Shown one piece after another: positions 39,201 through 52,600 of a stretch of 64,000 bases of DNA (position 1 is its first letter; each line of letters starts with the position of its first letter). The notes under the pieces were generated by a model. That model did no database searches, was not told the DNA's origin, and was given only the letters and a program-made list of their open reading frames with translations. The translations under genes were made by a program, and so were the position numbers. This DNA is from Tubulanus polymorphus (Eukaryota > Nemertea > Palaeonemertea > Tubulaniformes > Tubulanidae), in the NCBI RefSeq assembly GCF_964204645.1, contig NC_134026.1, positions 25,314,650 to 25,378,649 of the forward strand, written 5' to 3'.

Positions 39201-40130
39201 AAACTTCTAGCCAGTAACTAGTTCAGACTTTCTTACCTAGTTTTAGGACTTGCAATAATTAACTGGAAAACAATTCTTAACCCTTTCGGTGTGTCTACAC
39301 TGCAGTGCGGTGTATAAATTGGTGTTTGACATTGCTAGTACACCGCATGGTGATGTATTGATGTTAATAGTTGCTATCTGTATATTGAAAGATGGCAGCC
39401 CGTCAAATATAGCGATATATTAGTAACTAACGTTACACCGCACCATGGTATAGATGCACTAAAGCATTATGCCCGTTATTCAACAGACTGGGGTCGAATT
39501 TTTAGAAATCTTCAAAATGAATGATCTCCAGCACTTTCGGGTATTAGTCCGCACTGAAAGGGTTAACCCATTAGAGTCAAATCTTAACTCATAAGTGAGT
39601 TCTGTATAGCTCGGGGATTCAAAAAGTCTCAGTTTAAACTGTATCTTATACTAATCTACTGAATTTCTGTCTATACTTGTAGGAAGTAAGGGATGTATTT
39701 GCAGCATATGGTATTGAAGTCGACTACCGTCATCTGTCTCTGATCGCCGATTACATGACATTTTCCGGAGTATATTTGCCATTCAATCGTACGGGAATCA
39801 ATTCAAACTCGTCGCCATTCCAGAAAATGAGTTTTGAAACTACGATGAACTTCTTAAAAACCGCGACCATGGCAGGTAAATGAGAATGGATCGAATTTCA
39901 TATTCGGTTCTTGAAACTTATACCAAATTCTCACTAGCCAACGCATCTACTTTGCTAATGTTTTGAATAAATACATGTGTTTTACATACTTGATTCTGTC
40001 TGGTTTTTCAGGCTCAGCGGACACATTAGAATCACCGTCATCTCGTATAGTTGTTGGATTACCGGTTGGTGTCGGTACAGGCTGCTTCAAAATACATGAA
40101 CCAACTATTTCAACATCTCCTGAACAGTAA
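23567..40130 (+). CDS. POLR1A: RNA polymerase I largest subunit RPA1 (RPA190)
   Basis: Catalytic subunit of Pol I, which makes pre-rRNA in the nucleolus. 32 exons join without a phase conflict to 1731 codons (human about 1720): 23567-23723, 23838-23965, 24069-24291, 24382-24610, 24708-24993, 25083-25244, 25465-25608, 26108-26328, 26406-26541, 26604-26826, 26919-27142, 27326-27409, 27546-27716, 27808-27924, 28014-28225, 28302-28386, 28493-28693, 28787-28915, 29002-29166, 29242-29405, 29517-29646, 29750-29878, 29966-30190, 30272-30321, 30407-30574, 30659-30873, 30962-31107, 31635-31715, 31799-31966, 32645-32755, 39683-39875, 40012-40130. The start ATG has a strong context (GCAGCCATGG); an acceptor-like CTTTCAG at 23521-23527 suggests an upstream noncoding exon. 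Visible motifs: clamp zinc site C61, C64, C71, H74 and the C101/C104 pair; [10 protein letters not shown] at 611-620; bridge helix near 1002-1018; trigger loop near 1241-1265; acidic Pol I-specific insert near 1388-1508. The end matches the RPA1 C-terminus (VVG..V..GTG.F). No truncation is seen. Confidence 0.96.
26604..26826 (+). other. POLR1A: POLR1A exon 10: catalytic Mg-binding site
   Basis: The exon encodes [17 protein letters not shown], and then [10 protein letters not shown] at residues 611-620. Asp613, Asp615 and Asp617 are the invariant triad that holds the catalytic magnesium in all multisubunit RNA polymerases. All three are intact. Confidence 0.95.
28787..28915 (+). other. POLR1A: POLR1A exon 18: bridge helix
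   Basis: Encodes [17 protein letters not shown] directly after the FFHCMAGRE of exon 17. This is the conserved bridge helix that spans the active cleft. Confidence 0.92.
29966..30190 (+). other. POLR1A: POLR1A exon 23: trigger loop
   Basis: The exon begins [18 protein letters not shown], the trigger-loop signature, with Gln, Asn and His residues that contact the incoming NTP. It continues with GIPRLREIL. The preceding exon supplies HPVGLLAAQ. Confidence 0.93.
30659..31107 (+). other. POLR1A: POLR1A exons 26-27: acidic Pol I-specific insert
   Basis: Two exons encode a low-complexity stretch rich in Asp and Glu ([32 protein letters not shown]) followed by a Lys/Arg patch. It corresponds in position to the acidic, DNA-mimicking expander region of RPA190 in the jaw. 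Length and sequence are the least conserved part of the protein. Confidence 0.8.
32756..39682. other. POLR1A: 6.9-kb intron 30 of POLR1A with CpG-rich patch
   Basis: This intron is far larger than the other introns of the gene (mostly 80-500 bp). It holds a (TA)n microsatellite and, at about 37640-38400, a CpG-dense patch with open frames in several phases. Its overall CpG content is visibly higher than that of the coding part upstream. No nested gene could be confirmed. Splice ends are GTAAAA at 32756 and CTTGTAG ending at 39682. Confidence 0.75.
36169..36223. repeat. (TA)n microsatellite
   Basis: About 27 uninterrupted TA dinucleotides in POLR1A intron 30. Confidence 0.97.
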
Positions 40131-41600
40131 ATGCCACCTATGTTTGAAAATGACCAGTCCATTTATGCCAATTTTCCAATCCATGTATGCAAGAGTTTTT
40201 GATAAATATGTATATGTTAAAACTCTTATTACTGATAGGTCATGGATTTTCATTCAAATGTACTATTTCTATGTTGTAATGAAGGGTAATATGTACAAAA
40301 TGCTGGTTAAGAATAAAAGAATTTTTATATACATATATCATAGCTATATTGTCATTTACATTGGGGAACATAAGTGCACTCAAACTCACTTAAGTTGTCA
40401 CATTACTAAGTTATCCCTGTTTTTGTGTCCCCATTTGTTTTTTCAATTCAATTTACTAAGTTTACAACTGTTAGTTGTCGTTTGTCATGGTCTACTCAAG
40501 AATTTGACTCCACTACATTTGTTGAGGATCGTAGCTGTGTTAAGAGGTTTGGATCTTCCAGTTAGAGGCATATCATTGGTTTTCCCTGGCAAGGAGCTGC
40601 TTTTAGAAAAAGAAATGAAGCCAGATGTACGAGTTCCAACATACCGGGTAGCTGTTCCTCAAGCTGTCAGTCGAATTCAAAAGAAATGAAATCCAAGGAC
40701 TAATTCGATCAAAAATAAATAATGTAAACATTTATTTATTCATTTCCTATCTAATACATGTATATAATCCATTCTTAACAAATAGTTAAAGCTTGCATAA
40801 ATATGAGCTTTATGAGAGAGAATAGGTATAGTAGTATAGCATACAAATATTACAGATACATGAAATTCATACCTTACCATCATAAACTATACACATAACA
40901 TTGATCACAATTTTATCTATGGTGTGTTATACATATTCATTCATTTACTAATGATACCCATTTGCCCACGGCTCGCAATATTGATCAGCAGAAAAACAGT
41001 AACTAACTTACAGTTGAGTAGCGTTTAAAAAATTGGACGGATTTTATTTGCGACGGAATCATCTCCAATCTGACTAAGCCATTTAGTAGTCGTGAAGATA
41101 ACAGCCATTTGACCTTTAATATAAGCCGCAGACGGCGGATGATGAATGATATGTAGAAATATGCAGTCAACAGTCCCGGGTATCGACAAAAAACTTCAGA
41201 CACTTAAAGATGCCTTATAACCGATGCCAGATCATGCCTCCTTTCAACAGATGATGGTCTGATTTCCCTTGGGCTGACACGGAGGTATTCTTTGAATCGG
41301 AAGTAAAAATTTCCCAAGTGGACAGTTTCATACCAACGCTTGACAAGTAGGGAGTTTTCTTTATGGTCAGTCGTAGGAAAAATTGTCTGAGATTCTTCAT
41401 TCTAACTACAATATATTGGCATTTGCAGCACATAAACCTTCATAACGTACGAACAATGTACGAATTTTAAACAATATTCTTTTCAAAATTTTCTCTTTCT
41501 AATCCACCATCTTTAAGCGAAATGAATAAATATCTTATTTCGTTTAGTAATACAGTATTCATGAGGTGGGACATTCTTGTACACAGTGTATAGAAATGCA
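40131..41600. other. POLR1A 3' UTR and convergent intergenic DNA
   Basis: The plus strand carries AATAAA at 40714-40719, the likely POLR1A polyadenylation signal, about 585 nt after the stop. The next bases (TTTATTTATT at 40731-40740) give AATAAA on the minus strand, so 3' signals face each other. A long plus-strand open frame (40051-40689) overlaps the last exon and UTR; see findings. No gene is supported between 40740 and 41600. Confidence 0.55.
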
Positions 41601-41601
41601 G

Positions 41602-41607
41602 TTTATT
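41602..41607 (-). promoter_or_regulatory. Candidate polyadenylation signal of AGBL4
   Basis: TTTATT on the plus strand is AATAAA on the minus strand, 48 nt past the AGBL4 stop codon. An alternative lies at 40731-40740. Confidence 0.5.
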
Positions 41608-41654
41608 TGATCTGAGATCCCGTTCTTAATCCAGAGTATGGAATTCGATGAGAA

Positions 41655-44600
41655 TCAAAGTTTTCTATCATCAACTACCGGTAAATTTCCGTTGTGGTTT
41701 AAAGTCTGCTGTGCGTTAATTTCACTATTGTCACTTTGATCGTAAGGTCGATGCGTATAGCGATATCGTAAACGTGCAAATCCTGATCTGTAAAAGAAAT
41801 TCAAACAATATTCAGTGAAGAAGTACTGATAGACAGAAAATATAAGTGCTCTAGAAATGGGACAGCAATTACCACATTCATTATAGGGAAGAAGTAATTT
41901 TGAGTATACGCAATTGATTTGTGACGAAAAACCATATCTGCAGTGAGTTTATACGCAATTTATTTGTGACGAAAACCCTAACTTGCTGTGAGACAATGTT
42001 AGCATACACGACAAAACTCTACAATGTCTGTTTCTAATTTTATCGAAGTGCATCTATTGTACCGTAAGAAAGATATTAGCTTAAGATATTCGTTTGAGGT
42101 GTTTTCCAGGTTCCTATCTAGGCTAGGTATCTACCGAGACCAAATATCAGTTTAAACAGACCTGATGATAGAACATACGGATATACCTTCAACTGAGTGC
42201 ATAAGTCACCTATACCAAAAATTGAAAAGAGTGCTTGAAGACTTTGTGTAACGTTTATTACCTCAAGAATGCTTAAAAATCCATGTTCTTGCTAACATTT
42301 CTAAATTTTCACGAAGAACAGAAACAAGAAATGAAGTAAAATTATTATTTTTATGCATTTTTTCGCCATGTCATAACTAGTTCGCGAAGAAATAGATCAT
42401 TGAAACAGTCGGCCTTGTCAGCGAAAACGAATTCACATAAATTAACAATCAGCATCTCGTGGGTATGTTGCCACTTGGGTTTCGTATAAGAAACGAGACA
42501 AATTCAATTGATATTCCTGATTTTCTTGGAAATACTGAGCTAGACGTAGATAAATGCATTTGTTCGAGGAAATTCTGCCCATTTCGGATTCTCGCGGAAA
42601 TACAGCTCCTAGTGACGGTCCTTAATTTCTAACAGTTAATGAATCCCAGGATATTGAAATCTACTGCAATAAAAGATCAGAACCCTCTCTCACCTGTCAT
42701 CATTATTTGCATAATGTATCGGCTCAGATGCCGCTCGCTCTTTTCGATCTTTCTCCTTGGCACTGCCGCGGCCCGGTTTCGGTAACTGACCACTGCTCGG
42801 CTTCGTACCGATGTATCCGATAAGCTTATAGTAATCGAGAAACGTTCGCGCTACATTTCTACCCAGTTTCATATCTGTTTGTGTATTCGTTAACGGAAAA
42901 AAACAACCAAAAATTATCGATCAATTTATCCAAAAAAACTGCCATCAACGTACATTTCTTATTGACTGTCATCGATCATCAGCAATAATATCAGTGGAGC
43001 AAATAAACTATGAACGAAGCAATGACAGAACGAAATAACTGATTGTTTTTAATGTAGTTCGAAGATAGACAAGTGACAGAATCAACCTCGGCTTATTATT
43101 GGAACTTTGTCAAATCAATCATTCTGATTTGAGACAAGAGATGAGATGACCCATCAACTCAGAATAGTTTTTCGAGTTCACCAAAAGGATACAAGCTTCT
43201 TCGGTGTACGGTAGAGCGGTGCTCGAATTTGCCGTCTGGTAACTGAAGAATGACACTTCGAGGGTGTAACTGTAAGAAGAATCATCTAAACAGCCTCCGA
43301 GAGTCCTGAAAATATATTGAGAAAGTATTCAAGAAATCAACCTCATCAGCTTATGGTTAGCAGCTTCCTTGAACAGTAAATATTGTCTAGCATAAATACC
43401 AATTTTATGGTCAGTACTAGCGTTGGTTGTCAATTTGGGAACTAAATAAGAATTTATTTCTTTAAAAATAATATTTGTTACTAATGTAAAAAGCATCGTC
43501 ATATAGTATGGTAATACCAGAGCGGTTCTAACATAAAGCTATCACTGTTATTGTCTGGGATGTTCGCGGAATAGATCCTAGTTTGATCTGTATCCTAATC
43601 CCTTCTTATGCCTCAGTTAATCTCCATGAAAATACAGGCAGGCGATGATAACACAGAATCATATCTGGGGATTAGTTGCCATTGATGACTCTGTAATGCT
43701 CATCACGCTGATCAATCTTTCCTCAAACGAATAATTTTCATATTTGATTCGAACCGACCCGAGGGACCGAGCAAAATCCTAAATTCACGATACGAACGAG
43801 TCATAACAACAACAGAAGCAAATAGGAAATTAGCATAACTAAACTCTAATGATGAAATCCATTGAATACCTGCCAGATTAAATGCCCATAGTCTGGTTTA
43901 GATAGTCAATTTCAATGTGGGTCAATTTTTGAATTCATGAAATCGAAAAACAATATATTGAGTCTATTGAACCTGTAACTCAATAATGAACCAAAATTGT
44001 TTTCCATTTTCAAAAATCAAAAACAAATCTGCAAATGACACCTCTTATACTGAATTACCGTATGCATCAAAACTTCGATTATTTTTCTAATAACAATTGG
44101 GAATATGAACTGCAAATAATGAATTCAGTAAGATTTATTCCAGTTGAAGAGATGTCTAACTGAATGACAGATCCTCCAACTTATTCCCGATTTAATTACA
44201 TTAGCATTAGATTTCGAAAACCCATTTAGTTTTTCTCAACTTTGAAAATGAAAAGGTTCTGTAGAGTTCTTTCGAAAGATTAACTGGTTAACTTATGAAG
44301 TTTTTTACTATTCACTTCTTATAAGAATCGAAGGCTTACTGGCCAATAGTCACAGCTGAAAACTTTTGTAGTTATTTCTAACATATATCAAGATTTTCAG
44401 ACAGAAAATCATACAAAACAACTCATGGAAAAAACTGCTCTCTTGCTCAGCTAAATCCAAGCAGCCATAAACTTACTACAAAGTTTTTCAAGATAATTGC
44501 CTAAACAATAAATCATCAACTTTTTCATTTCACTAAATATCTAATCAATATTGGACTTTTTATCAACAGATCAATCTACAGAATTCATTGTTCTAAATGA

Positions 44601-47600
44601 CACACATACATTCAAATCATGTTACAGCATTAAACAGAATGGGATATTATTCTTACGACTGCTAATCCCGCTATCTTTTCTCATCACAGATTTATCACCG
44701 AAATCGACATGAGTCGTGCATCGATATTTGAAACGCAATCAAAGTCGCATTGATTTTCCGATCTGTGTCCAGTCGGGCTAGCAGATGGGAATAGCGGCAA
44801 GTGCCAGCAAGCGAGAAGACTGGGTAGAATTTGATAGCGAGTCGCAGCACGCAAGATTACAAATCGCATTGATCTCCCGAAATCTGGCCGTCCAAATGAT
44901 AAATAAGCGTATTTATCATAAACACCGCAGATGAATACGATACTGCCAGCATTGCTGGTATGAATATTTTGCAGCTGGATTTATCATATCATCCAGTAAA
45001 ATATCTATATTTTTCCTTTTTTTCTAAATAAGTTTTCAAACAAAAAGTCTACATCTACTGTGTCTACAGCAGAAATACGGGAGACTGGATATATCTTTTA
45101 TCGCATATTATCAACCATATTAACCAAACTGAAAATATTTTGTTCTACATTGCATTGGTTATGAGAGACAGAATATATTTTCTGATTCCCTGAAATTTGT
45201 TTGTAAAATCAATACCCCGGTATACTGACTTTGTCAATATTCTTCAATTTAATCTAACTCATTTAGGGAATCATGCAGACTATAATATAAATTAGGTGTT
45301 TTCCTAAGATAAAACCTACAGGGCTAAAATGATGAAACCAATTTAGACAAAGGCCCGATATGTAACATTAGAAACCTGATGTCTACGTTCCAATCAAATA
45401 TCAGCCGACCCTTGACCAGTGAGATCTCATGCATACGCATCAGACTCGAGAAAAAGTAATTCCACTCAGGATGTCAGTTGATTTGGTCTTATCTTAGTTG
45501 GCGAGACCGCCAATATTGGCCATAGAATCTGCCGAATGACGCCGGAACCTGATAAGCATGGCCACTGCCAAATAAACGGGCTGCGATATTGACGCAGACG
45601 AAGAAACACAAACGAACGGTTTCTCACTTGAGTATTTGTTGAGCAAAGGAAAGCTTTTAGTTTCTGTGTAATTAAGACCGTCTTTGTTGGTTTCTAGTAA
45701 CAGTAATTTCATCCTTCAGTTCGCGATACACAGACACGAATATGTGGGCTGAATTCATGATTCCGCATGATGACGACGAATCAGTAAAAATTATTTGCTT
45801 GAAATCCTTAAAAACGCTGTTGCTGTATGTTCAAGTACAACTCAGATGTAAATACGCATGCCGGTAAATTTTGAGAGCCCTTGGGGGGTTCATTTACAGA
45901 ATTCACAATAGAATATTAATCGAAGTTGAATTACCTTCGCCCGGTGCCGGCTTTCACCGCATCACGGTTGAAGGCTGTATTGGCCATGGAGAAATCCTCA
46001 GCATTGGCGACGAGTAACTTGGGAAACACCGCCTGCTTTTCATATCTGTTCGCATCTTCGTAAATATTACCATACATAAATCCATTCATAAGCGTTGAAT
46101 GAGCGTGAATATCGATATAAAAATCCACTTCAAATTCCTTAAAAAAAGAAACATATAAAAATCAATAAACTTATATCGTTTCATTGTGAATTTTCAAATT
46201 TCTTGTGATAAAATTTCAATTTTCTGCTCAGAGCATTGAAGGGTTGGTTAATAAACAGTAAACAAGCTGTGAAGTGAAAATACTATGAAGTGATAAACTT
46301 CATTCACGTTCGATTACCGTCAAAACTCTTCAAACTCGATATGACAATGCAATTAACCACTGATAATATAATGACCATAAAAACACTGACATTGACTCAT
46401 AAACAACCATTGCTCACTTTGCACCCAATTTATATTCGCATCCACTGTCTATTATGATTATCATTGCGCCATCATTTATTCGTTGGTTTTGGCCTTTTTA
46501 CATCTTGTCTTGCTGCTAAATTAATCTCGTGTTTCATCCCACAAGAGCAACTACAGCCGACGAGATGGAATTTTTGCAGTCCGAAATTGGACATTGATGG
46601 GATTATACGCGTTTATTGGGCACATGAACCTGGTTTATGAGGATAATATGGTCGGACGCATGTAATGTGACCGTATACGACTACCGGTGTGCAGAATGAT
46701 GTAACGGAAAAAGTAATTACATCCCGTCATTTACTTGCCTCAATAAAACCCTTGAAAACTGTGCAGATGAGAGATAAGAAAATTATGATTTTCAAAGGAA
46801 CAGAGGGATACTTTCTTTCATCGTATCAACTTTGGAAAGAGCTCTTAAAACGCAATATCATGACAAGTACACCAGTGCATCTGCGGTATGAATGATCGTA
46901 TGATTTTGCGTGAAATAAAATGTTGAAATGAATATAAAGTACTTACATCGCTTTGGTCAAATTCCATAAGGAGATTCTTGCATGCGTATAAAGTTGGATG
47001 GGCCCACGGGGACGGCTCCTGCCAGTGGCGATTCAAGTCAAATCCCATAAGAGAACATCTACAACCCAGAAAGTGGCAACATAATTTCCATATGTTTTAT
47101 ATTGATACATGCAATTGAATAATAATCAACATTAATTTTTGGAACACCATAAGCCTTCATGCAAGAGAAACTTAGATATCTGGGTTATATTCAAATCAAA
47201 CTATCCAATTTGTGGAGTTAAGATTTTACTCAACAGTAAACTCATATCAAACTAATTTCAACTCAGTTAATTTTAACTCAAAATTGTAACTACAGAATCG
47301 TATCCAGACTTATAACGTTTAGTTAGACTAGGTTTACCTATAATTCCCCAAGTATACCCCATCAGGATTTAACATGGGCACAATTTTGAATACGAGAGAT
47401 TCTCGGAGTATCTTGGCAATCGGGTGATTGCTGACTAGAAAATCAATAATCCCTGCAGTAGAATAGAAATGAAACAGTAAATTAATAACAATTTTAATAC
47501 GAAGAACATTAAACTGTCAACGCGCTATAAATACTGAAAATATGAGTGGATAGATAAAACGTGACATACCCTGACATAAGAATGAAGATGGAGTCTCCCC

Positions 47601-49609
47601 CGGATGGACTCTGGCAGTTATGAATACAGTTTTTTGCTTGGCATCAGTTTGAGTATTTTGAGGATTCGTGATAGTCAATAAATCTAGACGCCTTTGTTGC
47701 TAAAATAATAAAAGATGATATATTCAATTGTCCAGTGTTAGGGACTCAAGATTGAGAAATACTGGAATTCTTTCAAGATTGTACACGTACTACGCTGAGA
47801 CAGAGAAGCTCCCTTTGAAAATATGGCATATTTCGCTTTTCAAGATTATCGAGGTAAATTTGTAATCTCGTGTAAGAGTACGGATAGCAGTATGCAAATT
47901 GGTAAACGTCGTCCTCGCGATCGAAACAAAACGAAAACGACATGACGTAGTTTTTCCGGTGATCCGGACATCGATAGTAGTAAACATGCTTCGCCGGTAT
48001 TCTAACCCTAAAATAATTCGAAAAATAGATAAAAACCTGCTGGGGGCAGTAATGATATCATATGCAATGTTAATAAATAGTTTACCATTTTGGCCTGCTT
48101 GTGGATTTCACAAGTGGAGTCATGCCATCTCTGTATAAGGACTTCGTTTTGCTGAAGTTTACCACATTGAAGATTATTCGCTAAAATATTGAAAATATAC
48201 AAGAAAAAAAAAGAAATGAAAAAATTCAAATTACCAGTTTTGATATCGGAATTAAATGTGGATCATTGGCCGATAACTACCTGTTCAGATTTGACATTCT
48301 CAACGGTGAAATTGAACCAAACTCTGAACCGCGGATTACACGTATCAGGACGGATAAATAAATCGAATTCTGAATCGGTTATGTAATCGACCCTACCAAG
48401 ATTGCCTGCAAAAAATCATCAGGAGTCAATAAACAAAGGAAGTCTGAGGTTAGTATTGATGCAATTAATCCTAAATCTTACCGCTTTCGAAACAAGCATC
48501 GAATATAATATGACCTTTCTTTGGTCTTCCATTGTATCCAGGAGGAACCACACAGAATTTGTTCACATTTCCAACAACAGGCTCATCAGTACTCTCTGAA
48601 TCACTTCCTGAAATTTGAGAGTACAGTCTTGGCTATAGAGGATAGGAGTATGGAATAGGGCATGATTCCCCAACTGGGTGGTCACTGTTCAATTAATGAC
48701 TAGGAGAACTGTCATCTTGTTGGATTGGAATGTATTTAGGCTGTTTGGTTTTCGTAACAAGCCAGCTGAAAAAAATATCTGACCGATGTCAGCAAAAGCC
48801 ATGCAAATCTAAATGAATTGAACTAGTGTCTGGTCTGGTGGTTGGACGATAGAGAGCCAGAGCACTGTGCACACTTAATTGCTTGTTGATGATACAACCA
48901 CTTTCATCCAGGATTGGGGCCAGGGTGAACCAGTGGGCTGTATTAGGTTTAGGGTTAAGGTTTCTACAAGGTTAGTGTCTAGGGGTCCAAGTTAGGTGTA
49001 GGGTCCTTTTTACAGCTAGGGCGATAGGGTTAGGTTGAATGTTAGCCTATAGGGTAGGCTATATGTAGTTAAAACATTCTGTAGGATTACACTCTAACTC
49101 TATTTTCTCTAGATTTGTTCTTCACATTCCTTTTCTGAGTCCCCGACTCAATGCGATGCGCTGTGTAAATTAGCCAATCAGAACGAGTTGTATGTAGGCA
49201 AAAATAGCGTTAGCTAACAAACAGGAATGATGCGGCATTGCCCAATTCGCAAAATATATCACCTGCCAAAATGATTAACTATTTTCAAGTGTCAAGTCAA
49301 AGTGTCAAAGTTTTTAAGACTGACACTGTTTTCGGTCACCTGGATCCAGTTAAATCTAACATGTGATTTTTTCTTCTGGACTTTGAACTGTCTCTAAACA
49401 AAATTTAATTTGAATTCGATTTATGCAAAAAGGAGGTCTTTCAAAGGTTGTTACATAAAGCTAGACTCATCTACGGATTATGAACAGATCATCAACTTTT
49501 TGGGATAGTTGCAGGACCAAATAGATCGACTTTATTGTCCAAATAGTGTGGTTTCTTAGCAACATGTACACAAACCTGAATCCGGGGTTACTTTCTTGTT
49601 GTCGGCCAT
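41655..49609 (-). CDS. AGBL4: Cytosolic carboxypeptidase 6 (protein deglutamylase)
   Basis: M14-family zinc carboxypeptidase that trims glutamates from polyglutamylated tubulin and other proteins in the cytosol. Twelve exons on the minus strand join in phase to 526 codons (human about 503): 49609-49576, 48607-48482, 48405-48281, 48180-48086, 48007-47794, 47699-47570, 47452-47338, 47058-46947, 46137-45935, 43305-43193, 42874-42694, 41787-41655. Visible landmarks: N-terminal CCP domain with DACFESGNLGRV and [18 protein letters not shown], zinc ligands H230 and E233 in [15 protein letters not shown] (269-274), FDLNRHW (286-292), third zinc ligand H328 in IDIHAHST, and catalytic E401 in [23 protein letters not shown] near the end is typical of CCP6 rather than CCP5 or CCP1. 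All catalytic residues are present, so it is probably active. The C-terminal tail after residue 450 is basic and poorly conserved. Confidence 0.95.
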
Positions 49610-49660
49610 TTTAATAACATACATGACGTCATACTACGCGCTATGACGTCTCGTTCATTC
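49610..49660 (-). promoter_or_regulatory. AGBL4 5' flank with two CRE-type sites
   Basis: Directly upstream of the AGBL4 ATG lies a perfect palindromic TGACGTCA (49624-49631). A second TGACGTC follows about 20 bp further (CTATGACGTCTCG), with CpGs between them. Paired CRE/ATF sites beside the start are typical of a TATA-less promoter; the start ATG at 49609 lies only 15 bp away, so the sites may be in the 5' UTR or core promoter. Confidence 0.5.
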
Positions 49661-52600
49661 ATAAATTCTCCGGTGGTGCATTTCCGAATTTAATCCGTTT
49701 AATATCCATCAAATTAACCAGATATAGTCATATATCGATATATATCACTTAAAATTGGGTATGACGTTCCACAAAACTATTAGTGAAAGCTTGACTAGTG
49801 AGAAAAAGTAAATTATTTCTCCCGCCATGTATTTAAATTAGCCACGCATCTTGCCTTATTGCTAATGTGTTATTCCCCGTAGAAAATAGTGCATTACTTT
49901 TTCTCAAGTAATTTGTACGTCGATTTGAATTAAGATTATGATTCTATGCGAAAGTATAAAAAAATGTTAAAACGCTTACAATTTTGCGCTATAAATGAAT
50001 ATGTAACCTTGTTCTACAGAGCGCATTAATTAAGTATCCACATCTCGCATTGTCTCGCGAAGAAAATTGTACTCACGCGTGAACTGAAGCCATGATGATG
50101 ATGATGGAGGTGATGTATTTTTCTATAAATCAGCTAAATTTAGACTTGTATTCTATTTCAGCGTGTCGCGAATGTTTTGCATGTTGTGTAGTGAAGTTGT
50201 TTTATTCTCAAGTTCTTTTGTTCGTGTTGGAAGTGCCTTAAAATCGCACGTTTTATTGCGTTTAATAATGCTCGCATCCTCTGCTCCATCCGAGACGTGA
50301 CCCAAGTCGAGAACTCGTTCGGTTTCGTTTTAGGGGATGATTGGTTGGGGGGTGGAGTGAATGAAACCCCCGAAAGCTGTTGGCTGAAAACTGAGTGGGT
50401 TTTTAAAGTCTAAACCCATGTCCCACTCTTTTATAGCCTTGCTCAACAGTCAACATATACCATTAGAGAACTTATTAAATTAAGAGATATTTACAGTGTT
50501 GGGACTGTTGTTGGTTTGCATGACTAATATTAGACCAAATCGGCAAATGGCTCATTCAATGCGAGTTTGTTCAGGACTAGCGACTACAGCATCCAATAAA
50601 TGTTGGTCAGACAGTTCTCTCTGTAGCTATGATGATTTAATTTTCTTCATAGCTTGAGTCGCGCTAGAGGACTTGTTTATTTTGGTATATCCACAAATCT
50701 GAAAGGATTTTTTGGTCAGTTCGAATGAAAGTGTGGAGCTTGGCTTATTCATTGGTCATCTGTCTGTACGTAATTATTGGTCATTTTTCATTTGGCTAAT
50801 GGGTTTGTCACAAATATCTATGGGTATTCCTTAAAGTGGAGCTTAAATCCTATTTTGTGTGAACAAAGTTTGATGTCGGGCCTAATGTATCAAGGAAGAA
50901 ATACAATTGTCCTTCAATTGTCCATCATTCATACCATTCAGACATGAAAGCTAAATGAAGCCAAGGCTATTATTAAAGATCGCACATTGTATTAATTGTT
51001 GTGTTATGAGCTCTTATTGAAAGATGGCAGCACCTGTAATCATTGACACTTTCGGAATCATGATCTTGCGATGAGTAAACTTCAAATTAAATTTTAAGAC
51101 TGACTTGATAGATCAATAGAAGGTTTACTTGTTAATTCCAGTATTTAGATAACTCCCTCAATGTTCAATCTTTCGTAAAATAAAGTCAGATTCTCTCTTA
51201 GCTTTCTATTTTGGATTCTATTTTTTAAGCCAATCGGAATTAGTTGTAAAATTTTGATTGATCAAATTTTCTTGTAATACCATAAATCAACCCAATTAAA
51301 GGACAAGAATGTGAACTGATAGTTTCAACTTATCAACTTCTTAAGTGAAAAGTTTTTTTAGGGTTATTTGTAAAGTGCGTTTTCTCCATTTTCAGTGTAT
51401 GCCTATTTTGTCCACTTTGATATTTTTTGGTCGTTTTCTACGTGTAGATGGTCCGATAGTTTATTGTGGTTTTTTCTCGGGTAGATGTTGATATAGAAAT
51501 CCTCTAAGTTGATGATCCCACGTGTTGACTAGATAGGAAGAAAGCACATTTCGAAACGCAAATTTTCCAGATGAGAGTATGTATGCCTATTAACGTATTT
51601 GTTCAACCCTTGAAATTCAGATATCCGATAGAATTAAGTGCTAGAAATTCAAACCATAATTTTTTTTCTAAACAAGAAATATTTTATTTCTAATCTAGAA
51701 AATGATACTCTTCAGTTAGTTTCTATAAACCATGGTTAGTAGGGGGAACTTTTCCCGAGTAGATATTTTCTCAAAAAATTTTGTTCTCTGTCCTATGTTG
51801 TCCATCGGGCAGCCAGAACAAGTATGATAATTTGGTCATTCATTTATCCACAGTTATTTACATAAGATTACGCTTTGTGGATGCCTACTGGTCTTTGTGA
51901 TACACCAGCCATTGACGGATGCTGATGAATTCTCCATGTCTGGGATGCTATTGGCTGCTTTGCGCGTTGCCCGATATATGTGTATCGTCCACAATGAAAA
52001 GGGGTTCTCAGCTTCATTTCTGTTCAACTAAATTGTACTTTTTTGAGTTAAATTTTAAAAGTATTGACATATTCGGATACTAATTTACACTCGAGTCATC
52101 AATATTTGATCAGGTAGAACTTGTGCGCGATTTACTTTATTCATTGTTAATGAACCATCTGTCAGATTATGAGGAGTCTGCAGAGCTTCCACCCCCGGAC
52201 CGTAATGGACTGATCACATTTAGCTCTGGGTTTTTATTGGGATATTCGAACACTCTTCATGTGTGCGCTTTCTGAGCAGTACTGCAACTTATATCAGTCA
52301 GCATTTCTTTGAAACTACCCCAACTTTAAGTCAGCCTTGTTTAAACACTTCACAAATGCAGGTACTGTATATTTTTGTTTTTTCTGATTTTGTTTTCGTC
52401 CGTATGATTTCACTTGTTTCTATAGTTATGCTGTCATTATGCGTACATACATGGCTTTGATTATTATTGATTTCGATGAATTTGACATTTTTCGCCAAAT
52501 CTCTCATATTTTCTATGTTCCGATGCTTTTCGTTGGCGTTGATTCTCGATCGGTTATTACGAGACGTTATCATTATTTGCTTTAGGTTTGAAAATTCTTT

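Noticed and set aside
48940-49050. TTAGGG-like words in AGBL4 intron 1
   Set aside because: Only one or two imperfect telomere-type units scattered in a T/G-rich stretch; not an interstitial telomere array.
52149-52260. Possible alternative ELAV first exon reading MNHLSDYEESAELPPPD
   Set aside because: The following GT donor leaves phase 1, which does not match the phase 0 start of the exons at 54728 or 56685.
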